Shown piece after piece: positions 24,223-36,700 of a DNA stretch of 64,000 nt. The translations under genes were made by a program, and so were the position numbers. Within the stretch, counting starts at the first letter, position 1, and the number at the start of each line of letters is the position of its first letter. The notes under the pieces are model-generated. The model was not told where the DNA came from. It was given only the letters and a program-made list of their open reading frames with translations, and did no database searches. Where the stretch lies: the NCBI GenBank assembly GCA_963402885.1, contig OY727101.1, positions 12,596,917 to 12,660,916 on the forward strand, given 5' to 3'. This stretch comes from Antedon bifida (taxonomy: Eukaryota > Echinodermata > Crinoidea > Comatulida > Antedonidae).

Positions 24223-27200
24223 ATGAAACGGCGTACTGCAGGAGATCATTTGTCGGCTGTCGTCCCTGTAGGCTCTGGTCGGCGAACTGAAAACAGACCT
24301 GACGTGAGGCCTACCATTGAGAACGAAACTACAAATCATTGGAGAACGTGTGAGATATGTTCGATTCAATGGAAATCGCCTTCAGAATTTGCCCTCCATT
24401 TGCGCGAGAAACATTGTACGAAAGAGGGAGGGTCATTTGTTTGTCGCTACGGTACACATGGAATATGTCCCAGTCTCCCGTTAGAAGGTGTCAGCGATAA
24501 AGACTACGAATTTCATGTTGCTAGGGATCACATAGCAGATGATGGTAAGCAAACTTTTATTTATTTTTTTTTCATTTTCTTAATGATTTTATTTTTGTTT
24601 TAGGTATTCTCGGCATAAGATTTTTGGATTCATTTTTTTGTTATACATTATATTATAACTTTTTCATCTTTCAGTACTTTTCATTGTTTACACATTTTTT
24701 GTAAAATTTATTATGTTCATTTTAACATGTATTCTGATAATATGTAATTTTGTTTATTTTCCATACTTTCCTTTTGTACTTTGCATATTTTATATAGTAT
24801 AAATAATTGCATATCGGCCTACAGTAAGTGCAGATCTGAAAAAAAATTATTTGGTTCACTTTGTGAAAAATTTGACTAAAAAAACTAATATTTACTGATA
24901 AAACCAAAAAAAATAGTCAACCGAAAACTCATTGTCTGAAAGTCAATGGGTTTTTGTTGAATTTTAAACTTGATTAAAGCTACCTACATTGCCTATTCAA
25001 AGTTGTTTGATGTATGTAAACAGTAATCATAAAATATACTGTATCCCAATAAATTGTCTGGATAAAGTGCTTAACTTGCAAAGAGCTTAATGTGAATAGA
25101 ATTGAAACCATAGAGTATTTTATTATCTCTTTATGAACTTTGTTTTGAATTCACAATTTATTTTGTATTGTCACAAAGCCTCAATAATGTATGTAAAGTA
25201 AAACATATTAACATAACTATTGTACCAAGGTTTTTCATTTATTCTTAAGCTCTGTCTACACTATCAAACTTTATGTGAACAAAAATTGATGTGCCCAATA
25301 TGGACATGATGATGTTTATCACTACCATATTTGTGCATATCACCACCATATTTGGGCATATTACATTTTTTGTCAAACTAGTTTGATAGTGTAGATAGAG
25401 CTTTAGACCTATTATTTGAGGATTATACAATGTACATTGGGACCATGTCAACATTATTCTACTGCATTTACTGCAGTAACTACAGTACGTTTAAATACTG
25501 TAAGATTTTTATGCAATTATTTAACAAGCTTTTTGGGGTAATTATACACATTTTTTATTGCAGCGAAAGCCTCATAAACTTCAACATTGAAAACATATAA
25601 CTTTCATTTCGTTTATTTTCTACTCATTTAATATGAGAGTGCATAACATATGAACATTAAAACTAAAATGATATGTTATGGCAATAACCTGCAGTAACTG
25701 CAGTAGAACAATGCTGTCATGATCCATAAAATAAATACCACTGCAATATTAAAGTCTTTAAAATCTCTTTAAATCTTCTCTAGGATATACAAACAAAATC
25801 AATCCTTTACTGGCCAAGCAGACACGATTGACCAATCAGGCCCCATCGATAGTCAGTGACCAACACAAGTGGACTGTGTATTCATCGAGTGTTAATCTAC
25901 CAGCAGTTTTGAACGATCCTAGAAAATCACGACGTGAACACGATTTCTTTACAAAGACCTGGGGAGAAGGTTTTATTGAGAACACTGTTATTCCACCTTC
26001 CCCTCATCTGCAGATAATAACCAAAGCAAACTTTGAAAAGTATTTGAACAAAACAGCAAGTGTAAGTATTGTAGGCCTAATAAAATTTGTATTGACATTT
26101 TATTGTTGTTGTTTTATATTCCTTAATTGTTTTATAGTAGGACATCTACTGTAAATAGCTGCTAAGGCAGTTTATCAGGCCATTATATATGACACGCTGG
26201 TATGTATAATTTGGCCCAGCATAAAAGAAGTTCATTTTTGTTTTAAGAAATAAATTTTGTTTTCTCTGTCTTAAAAAAAAATGTTCATGCACATCCAACA
26301 CTGAGTAGCTCACCAATAAACTATTTTATCATTTTTCCTGCTTATAAACTAAGTCTCATTTGAGGCTTAGGGAGTAGAGTTGAAAGAGTTGTTACTGTAC
26401 AACATTGGAATGGCACTAGGTCAGGATTGAACCTTGGACCTTGGGATTGGAAGGCAAGCATGCCACCAAGCTTTCAAAAACATATCTTGTTGTAATGTTA
26501 ATCTGAAAGAGCTGACTCTAGACTTAGCTTAGCTAGCTTGCCATACACTTTATTACTTAAAATGTAGCTAGCTTGCCATACACTTTATTACTTAAAATGT
26601 TTAGTTGATTTGGTGGTCTAGTGTTTGCGCATGCGATTAAAATCTGGTGATCATTTTTGTGCTGACCTAGAAATATATATAATATTTCACCTGTCTATCA
26701 TTTAGAAGGTGATTTTAATTTTGGGCACAATATCAAAACTCCAATATTTTGTAAAGTATGAATTTTTTAGAAGCAAATTATTATTATGACAGTATTTAAT
26801 ATTTCAACATTAATTATGTCATCATCATTGGTTTTTGATCATTCTTCTTTTTTTGTTTCCATAGAAATTAAAATGCCACAAGGTTCAATCTTCTCAGAAA
26901 CAAGCACCTAGATTGCCTGCTGTGACTGGTAGGTTTGCAAGTTTATATTTTGTACCAAATTAAATATTAGAACCAGGTTGTGGAGGATGACATGGAACTG
27001 CAAATTTGTAGCTGTTATAATTTAAATTACATTTACAGCATTTGTACAATATATTTACAACTACATTTGATTTATTTTCTAACTGATAACTGTGAGTCAA
27101 TTTTTTACTATGGATTTGGAAATAAAGTTTATTGTAGTGTACGTGTGACAGGTTGCTACGATTATTATAAGGTAGTACTGTACAAACATCCATTATATTA

Positions 27201-30200
27201 AACTACTCTTCGCTACTCAATGCTAATGTATTTGTATAGCACATTCCACAAACAATGTCCTCTCAATGCACTGCTGACGTCATGTCGGTGCTGCCAAGTG
27301 TGTGAGAACTATACACTGGGGCAACCCCCTACTCGTCTTGAAAGATGTACTAGGTTCTTTAAAGTGAACCAAGCATTTGTGTACACTGGACCTATGGTTT
27401 ATAGTCCTTATCTGAGAAGACTCGTTCTACCACCAGAACCATGGAGAGAGTGACCTTCAAACCCTTGAAAAAAAATGCTCTTGTTTCACCAACATTTATA
27501 ATGAGCTAAATATTTATAAAAAGGTCAGAGGTCAGTCTTTTGGTTTAAAAAATATCCATGAATTTCTCATTTTTCATTTGATTTCATATTTTTTAGATAA
27601 AAGTCAAGCAGAGTTACAGCAAATTCCAAAGGTAATTGTACTTTTTTTAGTGCTTTTTTCTGTGAATTTTGAGTTAAGCACAAATTATACTTTACGGTTG
27701 TATCAAATGTGAACAAAAAAAGGAAGTTTATTTGGTTCATCTGGAATTATTTGAGATGGGCATATGCTATACTTGTCAAGAGAACATCTGTTTATAATTG
27801 TACCATTTCCACAGAAACAGTCAACATTTATTTATGTACTCTCTAAATTTCTGTTTGACTATTTATTCAAATAAACACCTGCTTTGAATAAATGCCTTCC
27901 TTGAATAAACGCCCATTGATTGACATAATCTACAATTTACCAAGAGTTTTAATACAATTTTGACTGTATTTTATCACTTTATTAATTGTGTTGTATTTTT
28001 CCATATCTATGGAGTATTTATTTGATTATATTTACATATTACACCCAAGAAAATAAACGCCTCCCTCAAATAAACACCTCCCTCGAACAAACTCCCCTGC
28101 TTCCGGGGCGTTTATACGACATTGAATTTTATTTTATGGAAGTTAAATGATGTCTTTTGTTTTTTATTTGATTTGGCAATACTTAAATAAACAAATAATT
28201 TTAAATCTTAATTAAAAGTTTTAAAATAAATTCTTTTTTTGTAGATGTTTTTTAGAGGTGATTTTGCACTTGAGAATCCAGAAACATTTCAAGCTGTTTT
28301 ACCATGGTCACAGTTTAAAAGTCGAGGAGTTGGCCAATCTTCAAAACTCCTTCAAGAAAAAGTAAGGATAAACAGTTTCTTTTGTCCTTTTATTTATAAT
28401 TTGATAGTAAAGCTGATTGGATTAAAATATGGATATTTGATATTATTTACTAAAGGTCAATAGTTTTGTCGTTCAAATCAGGTTGTAAAAGAGTTATGAA
28501 CACCAAATGACATGGTTCGAGTCCTACCTGATAAATACTTGTTCTCAAAATGTACTTAGCATAAAGTATGTCAGAGTAAAGGACAATACTAGCATGTTTA
28601 AATTATACAATTAATAAATTTAAATAGAAAAATAAGATTAACATATTTATTCAATTTTCTAAACCATTGCATTCTTATATTTTTATGCATCTGACAGTGA
28701 GAAACATGGCAAAATACAGGATGGATAAACTATAATTTAATAATGTATCGTGCTTAAAACTCAGTCTCATTTGAGTAGAATAGAAAGAGTTATGAGTTAC
28801 AACCCTAGCACTAGGTCAGGATCGAACCTGCCCCTTAGGATTGGAAGGCAAGCAGATTAGCCACCAATACCTCTCCCTACTTCAACCAATACATACAGTA
28901 CATTTTACAGTACAGTATACCTTACTACATTTTTTATCATCTTAGTTGAGTCATTACTTGGATTCAGTTGAGGTTGAACTTGCTCGTCAAATCTCACAAA
29001 GGTCAACGGCGTTCTTCACGGCTATGGCGTCACATGACAAATTACAGGACAACCTTATTTCCACCTGCTCAGCTATTAAAGACTTACGGTAATGATGGTT
29101 ATCAAAACATCAAATATGTTAGGGTCCCTAATGTTCAGCTTCGGCTGGATGGACCACCTGCATTAAATATTGTTGAAATAAATAATTGATTGGTTTGGGG
29201 AGGGGAGGCTTGGTGTTATGGGTGTGCTCTGGCCACTTTATAGAAGTTTTGTATAAAGAATTACAGTACGTGTCTATAGCTAAAGAATAAAGATGTTACC
29301 ATTATAACATTTAATGACTCTTTTTTAAATTGATGTTTAATAACCTAGTCCTAATGGATTGTTCCACCTGGGCTGACAAAAAGATAACCTCTACAAGAAA
29401 GGGGAAACAAACAGGTGTGAACAAACAACCTCCTTGACAGATGTAATAAATATTTTTATGTTATTTAATGATGACAAACTTTGACAAACATGTTGTTTGA
29501 TATCTATAGGGAACGGATAACAGCAGTAGATGATGTGCTAGCTAAAAGATCGTTAGAAACATTAGGTTACAAAATCTCAAGAGTGAACCATGCAAAAGTC
29601 TTTAATAAGGTAAGTCTGCTTAACAATTAAGCTTTGTCTACACTATCAAACTTTATGTGACAAAAAAGTGTGATGTGCCCAAATATGGTAGTGATATGCC
29701 AAAATATGGTAGTGATATGACATCATCATGTCCATATATGGGCACATCATATTTTTTTCTCACATAAAGTTTGATAGTGTAGACTGAGCATTATATAAGG
29801 AAGGTCACATAGTTTGTTTTGAGACACCGGTGTTTTACATAGATATATTATAAGCACTAAATGGCCAACTATGCAACAGCATAGGGACCACTTTCTCTGA
29901 AAAAAATGACCATTTTATCAGATCAAAATTGTCATTTAGTTAATAGTATAGTATATAAAAATATTTTTTAAAAATCAACATGTATGTATTGTCTTAAATT
30001 GACTATACTGTAGTTAATCAAAATAAGATGATTGATTTCTTTATAAAATTGTTAGCAAATTAGAGGCTGCATAAGAATTATATGTTCTCGCGGTTGAATT
30101 ATAAGAAACAATTCGAAACAAAATAACTGTATATCACTTTTTAATATTTATTTTGGGGTCAGCATAGTTAGGAAAGAAATAATGAGATGTATACAGGTCA

Positions 30201-33200
30201 TACGTTGTCATGACACCATTTGACTGAAAATAAGATGAATAATTTCTTGGCAAAATTGTTAGCAAGTGAGAGGCCACATAAGAATGATATGTTCCCGCAT
30301 TTGAATCATAAGAAACAAAAAAATAAATGTACTTACTTTCTAATATTTATTTTGGGGTCAGCATACTTGGGAAAGAAATAATGAGATGTACCTGTATACA
30401 GGTCGTACGTTGTCATGTGTTTTTCGACCTTGTCATGTTTTGTCGTGACACCATCTGACCGAAAATGGTTAACATCCAATCAGTTGTAAAGTCTAAATGA
30501 AACCATCAAATATTCTTTCTTGTCATTCTAGTTAAAACTGATGGCAACTGTTCATCAAACCCAGCCTACCATCCAGCTGTTGTTGTCAACTTCAGAGTTT
30601 GTTGGCGCGCTTGACCTAATCTCAACAACACAAGAGGTTCTGACACAGGAACTGTCTGGCATACAAAGTTTCAGGTAATATTACTATATTATTATGGATG
30701 CCATGAAAAAGTAAAGACCCCATTGTTACTAATTACTATTACCTTTTGTATATATTAACCTACTACTACTACTCTACTACTACTGACTAATTTGTGTAAT
30801 TTATTGCAATGTCTGTGGTATGTCACTCTCAAAAAACAAAACAACAAAACAAAATATTGTGTACACTTAAACTTTATGTCAATGGCTACCAGATGTCTCT
30901 ATGTAGATGGTTACCAGTACCAATAGACAGTTAACGAAAGGCCAACTCAGACACTGTCACAAGGCGCAACCCGATGACGTAAAAACTACGCCCGACGCTA
31001 TCTCAAGACGACTCGAAGAGTCAATTCCAGGATAGGTTTTTTGTCAGGCCTTGTCGTATGACACTGACTGCGTTTGCCTTTAGCAGCCATGAAGGACAGG
31101 AAAACACAAAATGGCCAGCATATTAAAAAATGTTGTTTAAATAAATTTAAACAACATTTTTGAATACATAAAGTATTATGAAAAACAAGCAAATTAGAAT
31201 ATTTGTATGTTTTATTACAGAATAAACTCTATGTAACTCATCATCATGACAATAAAATTAATAATTTCTTGGTAAAAGTCTTAAATATCAAATAATAATA
31301 ATATGTTGTTGTCTGAAAACGCTGCAATGTAGGCAAAGTTATGCGTATTGTACCTTTAAATAATCATATGTCATTGGCCGATATGATGCAGCCGTTTCGA
31401 TGCTGGAACACTTTGTGAGCTGTGATTATGTTGAATTGACTATTTAGAAATAGATATGTAATATATATATTATTATTTTCCTTGCTGCTATTATATTCAT
31501 TTTACAACTCCCTTTCTTTAGGCATCTTGGCTCTCAGCTTATTGAGTTGGAAAAACTGATTGATAAAATGATGCATGAAGAGTTTGTTCGTTTTGCAAGT
31601 TCAGATTTGAACAGGCCAATCGACGACGACACAGGGCCAGACGAGGTGTGTTTCAGTTTTACTTCTATTTATTTTCTAAATCTATAGATACTTGCTTTAA
31701 AATTGTATTACTTCTGAGTATTCTCAGTATGAGTAAGGCAAAAAACTTCTGGCAACAGTACATACAGTATGCACAATAGTAATATGCACAGATTTTATAA
31801 CAAATAATAACAAACATAACTTTAATTTTCATCTATTTACAGGAAAAGCTGTCCAGTATAATTCTCGGACTTCTTCGGCAACATAAATTTAGCTTTTTAG
31901 AAGACTACAAAAATGAAAGTACAACGTCTATAAAAACAATGGTTAAACAAGTAAGATTTGGGAAATTCCTTTTTTTTTTGGATCCTAGAAATCATGTTGT
32001 TAATTTCAACATTCATTGACTGATGTAATAGTTGATTTTAATGTTAATATATTTATATACAGTAGTGCATTCCATTAACAATGTCATCATCTATAGACTA
32101 TAGTAGTTATAAATTTGATGTTACACTTTTCAATTACATGCTTCTCGGCTAAGGGTCAAGCGAGTGAGTTGCCATAAGGCTATTGATCACGATTCCACTG
32201 TCTTAATCACTTGGTCATTCATTTTGTCTTCTAGACGGTGGTTGCTGCTGTCTCTGAAGCTGACAGTATCGATGTAGAGGGCAATTTGGGCAGGTAAATA
32301 GTTATTTCTTTGCAGTGCAATTGCTAAATTTCAAGACACGCACAACAATATTAGATGCTTATGTCGAAGATTATGTAATGATCTAGCCCCATGACATTTC
32401 GTTGAAAAGATATTTCCAACCACTTCTGCAGCATGCTGTACTCCAACTTTTACCAGGGAGTAGCTAATAAACAGTTACGTAATCGACTCCTCATAGAATA
32501 TTGACACTTTTTTCCGAATAATTTCCACGGAAACTATGTGTTAAGCTCTCTCTACACAAATGTGATGTGCACATATATGGACATAATGATGTTATATCAC
32601 TATCATATTTGGGCACATCAGACTTTTTTTGTCAAACTAGTTTGATAGTGTAGATAGTGCATGAGAGTAGATGTTTTTTGGAGGGTACTGTACAATACCT
32701 TCATTATTGTTCTATTTTAGTAGGTATATATTTGATTTCTTTATTTACATGACGGTGATTGTATAAATGTCTTTTAGTCTAGCAGACCAGATGAGGCTGT
32801 TAAACTTTACCGAATGGCTTCAGATGTTCAAGATTGTTTTCATTAATTTAGCAAAGCTTCTTCATCGAGTTAAGGTAGGAAATCCTATTTTTACTATTTA
32901 TCCCATTTTTCTTTAAAGCTCTGTCTACACTATCAAACTTTATTTGACAAAAAAATGTGTTGTGCCCATATATGGACATGATGATTTCATAGCACTACCA
33001 TATTTGTGCATATCACTTCCATATTTGGGCACATCAAACTTTTTTTGTCAAGCTAGTGTGATAGAGTAGACAGAGCTTAACTCTTAAGTAAATAGGCTCT
33101 GTATTGACTAGACGTGCGTTAATTTCCAAGTCTAAAAAATGAATGCTTACATCCTGTGGCATTAGTGCTTCCTTTTCCAATAGTACATTGTCAATCTATA

Positions 33201-33681
33201 TTAACTGCTGAAGGAATGTATGAAAACATACCTCACAATACATTGACTTTGCCTTTTATTCTATCTTTTCAAGTGCAATATATTTATAAAAGTTCCCCGA
33301 CAAAAACTTAGAAATGTCTCAATACACAATATGCCTGATATTACAGATCTGTTTTGCTCTGCATACTACATCTGTTTTTCTCTCTTCAAGTGAGCTATTC
33401 TATTAATAGTCCCTTGATAAACCTAATGTTTTATTTCTTCTCAGATGACATGGATAATAATGTATAGACTGATTGACGTTGCCGTAGGAAAGAGCACATC
33501 ATCTGCAGGTGACCTGGTGGAAGAAGAAGAATCAGAAAACAATGCAGAAAACTCACAAAGTGATACACAGCTAGATCCTCAGAAAGAGATAGCGTAAATA
33601 TCGTATTTATTCAAATAAACACCCAAGGGAGATCATTTTTTTGTTCAAATAAACTCCCGCCACCTGCATATACAAAAAATA

Positions 33682-33721
<40 letters not shown>

Positions 33722-36700
33722 CCAAAGGCAAATTACTGAAAAAAATGACAATGCTGTGGGTATCAGTGGCTGGATCTCAATGGAGATACAAATAAAAAAG
33801 CGAAAAGCTAAATCAAAACGATAAAGTAAACAGCCAGAAAAGTTAGCAGAGCTTTCGGGCAACACTAGCCCTTCATCAGTGCAAGTGTATATATATATAT
33901 ATATATACTTGCACTGATGAAGGGCTAGTGTTGCCCGAAAGCTCTGCTAACTTTTCTGGCTGTTTTACTTATCGTTTTGATTTAGCTTTTCGCTTTTTTT
34001 TTTTGTATCTCCATTGAGATCCAGCCACTGATAGCTTCCAAGCATTTTGATAACATTTTTACATATTTACTGCACTTTTTGATACTAATTGTTTTATATT
34101 TTTTCATATCTTTCATATATGTTACCACATTACACCCAAAAAATAAATGCCTACCTCGAATAAAAACCACCTCCCTTGAATAAACATCCCTAAAAGCCCT
34201 ACCAAACAATAAAATGCCCTGGTGCGTTTATTTGAATAATTACGGTAGTTTTCAATTTGTGTTTCATCTCATACAAACAAAACTGGTGTTTGCTTTGTAG
34301 ATTGTTTGGTGTCTTAAAGTAACAAGTCCACTCAGTCTAATGATTACTTTAGGGCTTCCACAAAGCTTAATGCCTACTTGTTTCCAGCCCCCAAGCCTAT
34401 AGCCAAAGAGGTCTGATTCAGAGTCAGCTGAAGTGATAGTAAATAGGCCTGAACAGCCTAGCTCATGACAATGTTTACCCCTTTTATATAAAAATCCAGT
34501 AGCCATATTCACCAATCGCATTTAACCCATAAGTGAAATATTTCCCTTATATATTAAGTGTTTCACTTAAATATTTAAATATTTCCCTTAAATTGTATTC
34601 ATTTATATAGGAGATACTTTAATTGTAACCTATCATAACTCTATTAAATACTTGTATAAAATGTTATTATTTTGACTTGATAGATCTGATGCAGATATCT
34701 TGATTGCACCAGTGGAACATCAGCGGCTGAGTACTGGTTTGAAAGAGATGCTGGTAATGTTGTGCAACTATGCTCACGACCGAAGTCTTAAGCTTCTTAT
34801 TGCAAGGGGAAAGGTAGAGTTATTGTAGTTATTGATAACATTATAATAAAATGAATATAAAGAGTAAAGAACCAAATTTCCCTACTATGACGTAACTGTA
34901 CTGAATGCTTAATATATTAGAGTTTACATATTATTATTGTTAATAATAATAATAATAATAATAATTCAACATTTATTAATTTCTATCAATTTGTCTTAAT
35001 ATGCTGAAAATTGAGTACAAGTACGTCAGATTAGGGCTAAGCATTGACTTACTTATCTCCATAATGCAAAGCTAATTTATAGTGATTAGTGGTAATATAG
35101 TTGTACTATATAAGTGTGTCGCACAGTTAAATGGAATAGTGGTGATTTTAAAGGTTTGTATTATAAGTTATGTTCAGATGGCCTTGCATGTAACAGGTAA
35201 AGATACATCAAACCTGAAATTATATGCACACATTACTTCCGATGAGCGTCCACACAATGCTTAATACAAGTTGCATTTTACTTACTAGCTTTGAAGTAAT
35301 TGCATATAGTTTACACATGTATCATTATATTCTTTAATTATATTCATTATATTCTTTATGTACGCTGAAGTAACAACTAGTAAATTGTCTGTAGTAAGGT
35401 TGTGAGTTAAGTAAATCAATACACAGAGTGTCTTCATAGGCTTACAACAAGCTACTTACTCGTCTGTTCCTATAGCTATAGTGGTAAAAAATATTGTTTT
35501 TGTTAAAATAGTGATAATGCTGTGGGTGTTACAAAATAGTGATAAACTAAATGCTGTGCATGTCACAATATAGTGATCAATGCTGTGGTTTTCACAAAGT
35601 AATATGTATGGTGGTTTTTCACAAAATGATAACTACTATTTGTAAGCCAGCTAAAACTATGTCACTACTGTCTGTGTGATGTGTAATTGAATCAATTATG
35701 ATTGCTATTTAAACAGCTGCTGCATTTGTGTTGCTTTATCTTGCTATCTTCATTCAATGAAACATATTTGTAAATGACCTATCTAATAGTACACGGTAGT
35801 TAATCAAAATTATATTTTGTCTAGTCATTGTCCATATCATTATTATGATTTTCAGCAGTGTGTTTAGAGTGAAGAAACTAAAACCTAATGTTGACATTTA
35901 GATTGAAAAGTGGATCACTAGTATCATCACAGCACACCAACCCCCCAACACACACACTCCCCTATCCTCCCACAACACACACACTCCCGTACCCAACCCC
36001 CCCCCCCCCCCCCACCCTGTTCCTATTCAATCTATTTTAAAATTGAGATATTATTACTAATTTGTTTTAATTATTAACAACTTTAGCCAATCGAAATGTT
36101 ATATAAAAAAAAAGTTTATAATAAATTTTGTTTTCTTTTTTTAGGATGGTTTTCTAGAGAAATTAAGCTCCAGTGAATTTGTGTCTTTATCTCGATCAAT
36201 AGAGTCCTTTGTGACGCAGTGTGAAACCGTTTGTGGAAAAAGAAGTAGCTCTTTAAGAGGAGGGCTACAAAACCAGGTAAATAACTTGCCATAAACACTC
36301 TAAGATGTTTTTGTTTTTTTGTTTATTCAGAGGTGGGGGTGATTAATAGAGGTGTTAATTTAAATGGGGCGAAGAGAAAATTTAAACCATCCTGTAAAAA
36401 TACTCAAAGAAAAAATTTCGAAATAGTAGAGTTTTAAACTCTTTTTCTTGATATACAGATGCTCCACCATTTTGATCACTGAGCCTGTACTTTTTCTGGC
36501 TTAAGAAAATAAAATCAAACCCTAATGTTTCATTTTCACAACACTCCACCCAGCTATTCACCAATCAATATGCGCGTAACATGAAAACAAACATTAAAGT
36601 TTGATTTTATTTTCCGGATCTGGACTGGAGCAAGTGTGAAAGATGCTTTACTCTTATCACTTGTTGTGTACAGTATGGAGAGTGTAACGGCAATCTAAAG

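Larger units (their letters stand above)
33600..34247. mobile_element. Nested inverted-end element with a long hairpin (VPS54 intron 13)
   Basis: The outer ends (CGTATTTATTCAAATAAAC at 33603 and GTTTATTTGAATAATTACGG ending at about 34245) are inverted copies and carry the AATAAACGCC-type repeat. Inside lies a hairpin: the arms 33761-33885 and 33905-34033 are near-identical reverse complements over about 125 bp, joined by a short TA run. A second TA run (33685-33717) lies outside the left arm. The element starts directly after the exon 13 donor. Confidence 0.75.

Noticed and set aside
27215..27453. 77-codon frame with several cysteines as a VPS54 exon or zinc finger
   Set aside because: Lies in a dispersed repeat; the VPS54 exon chain is in phase without it.
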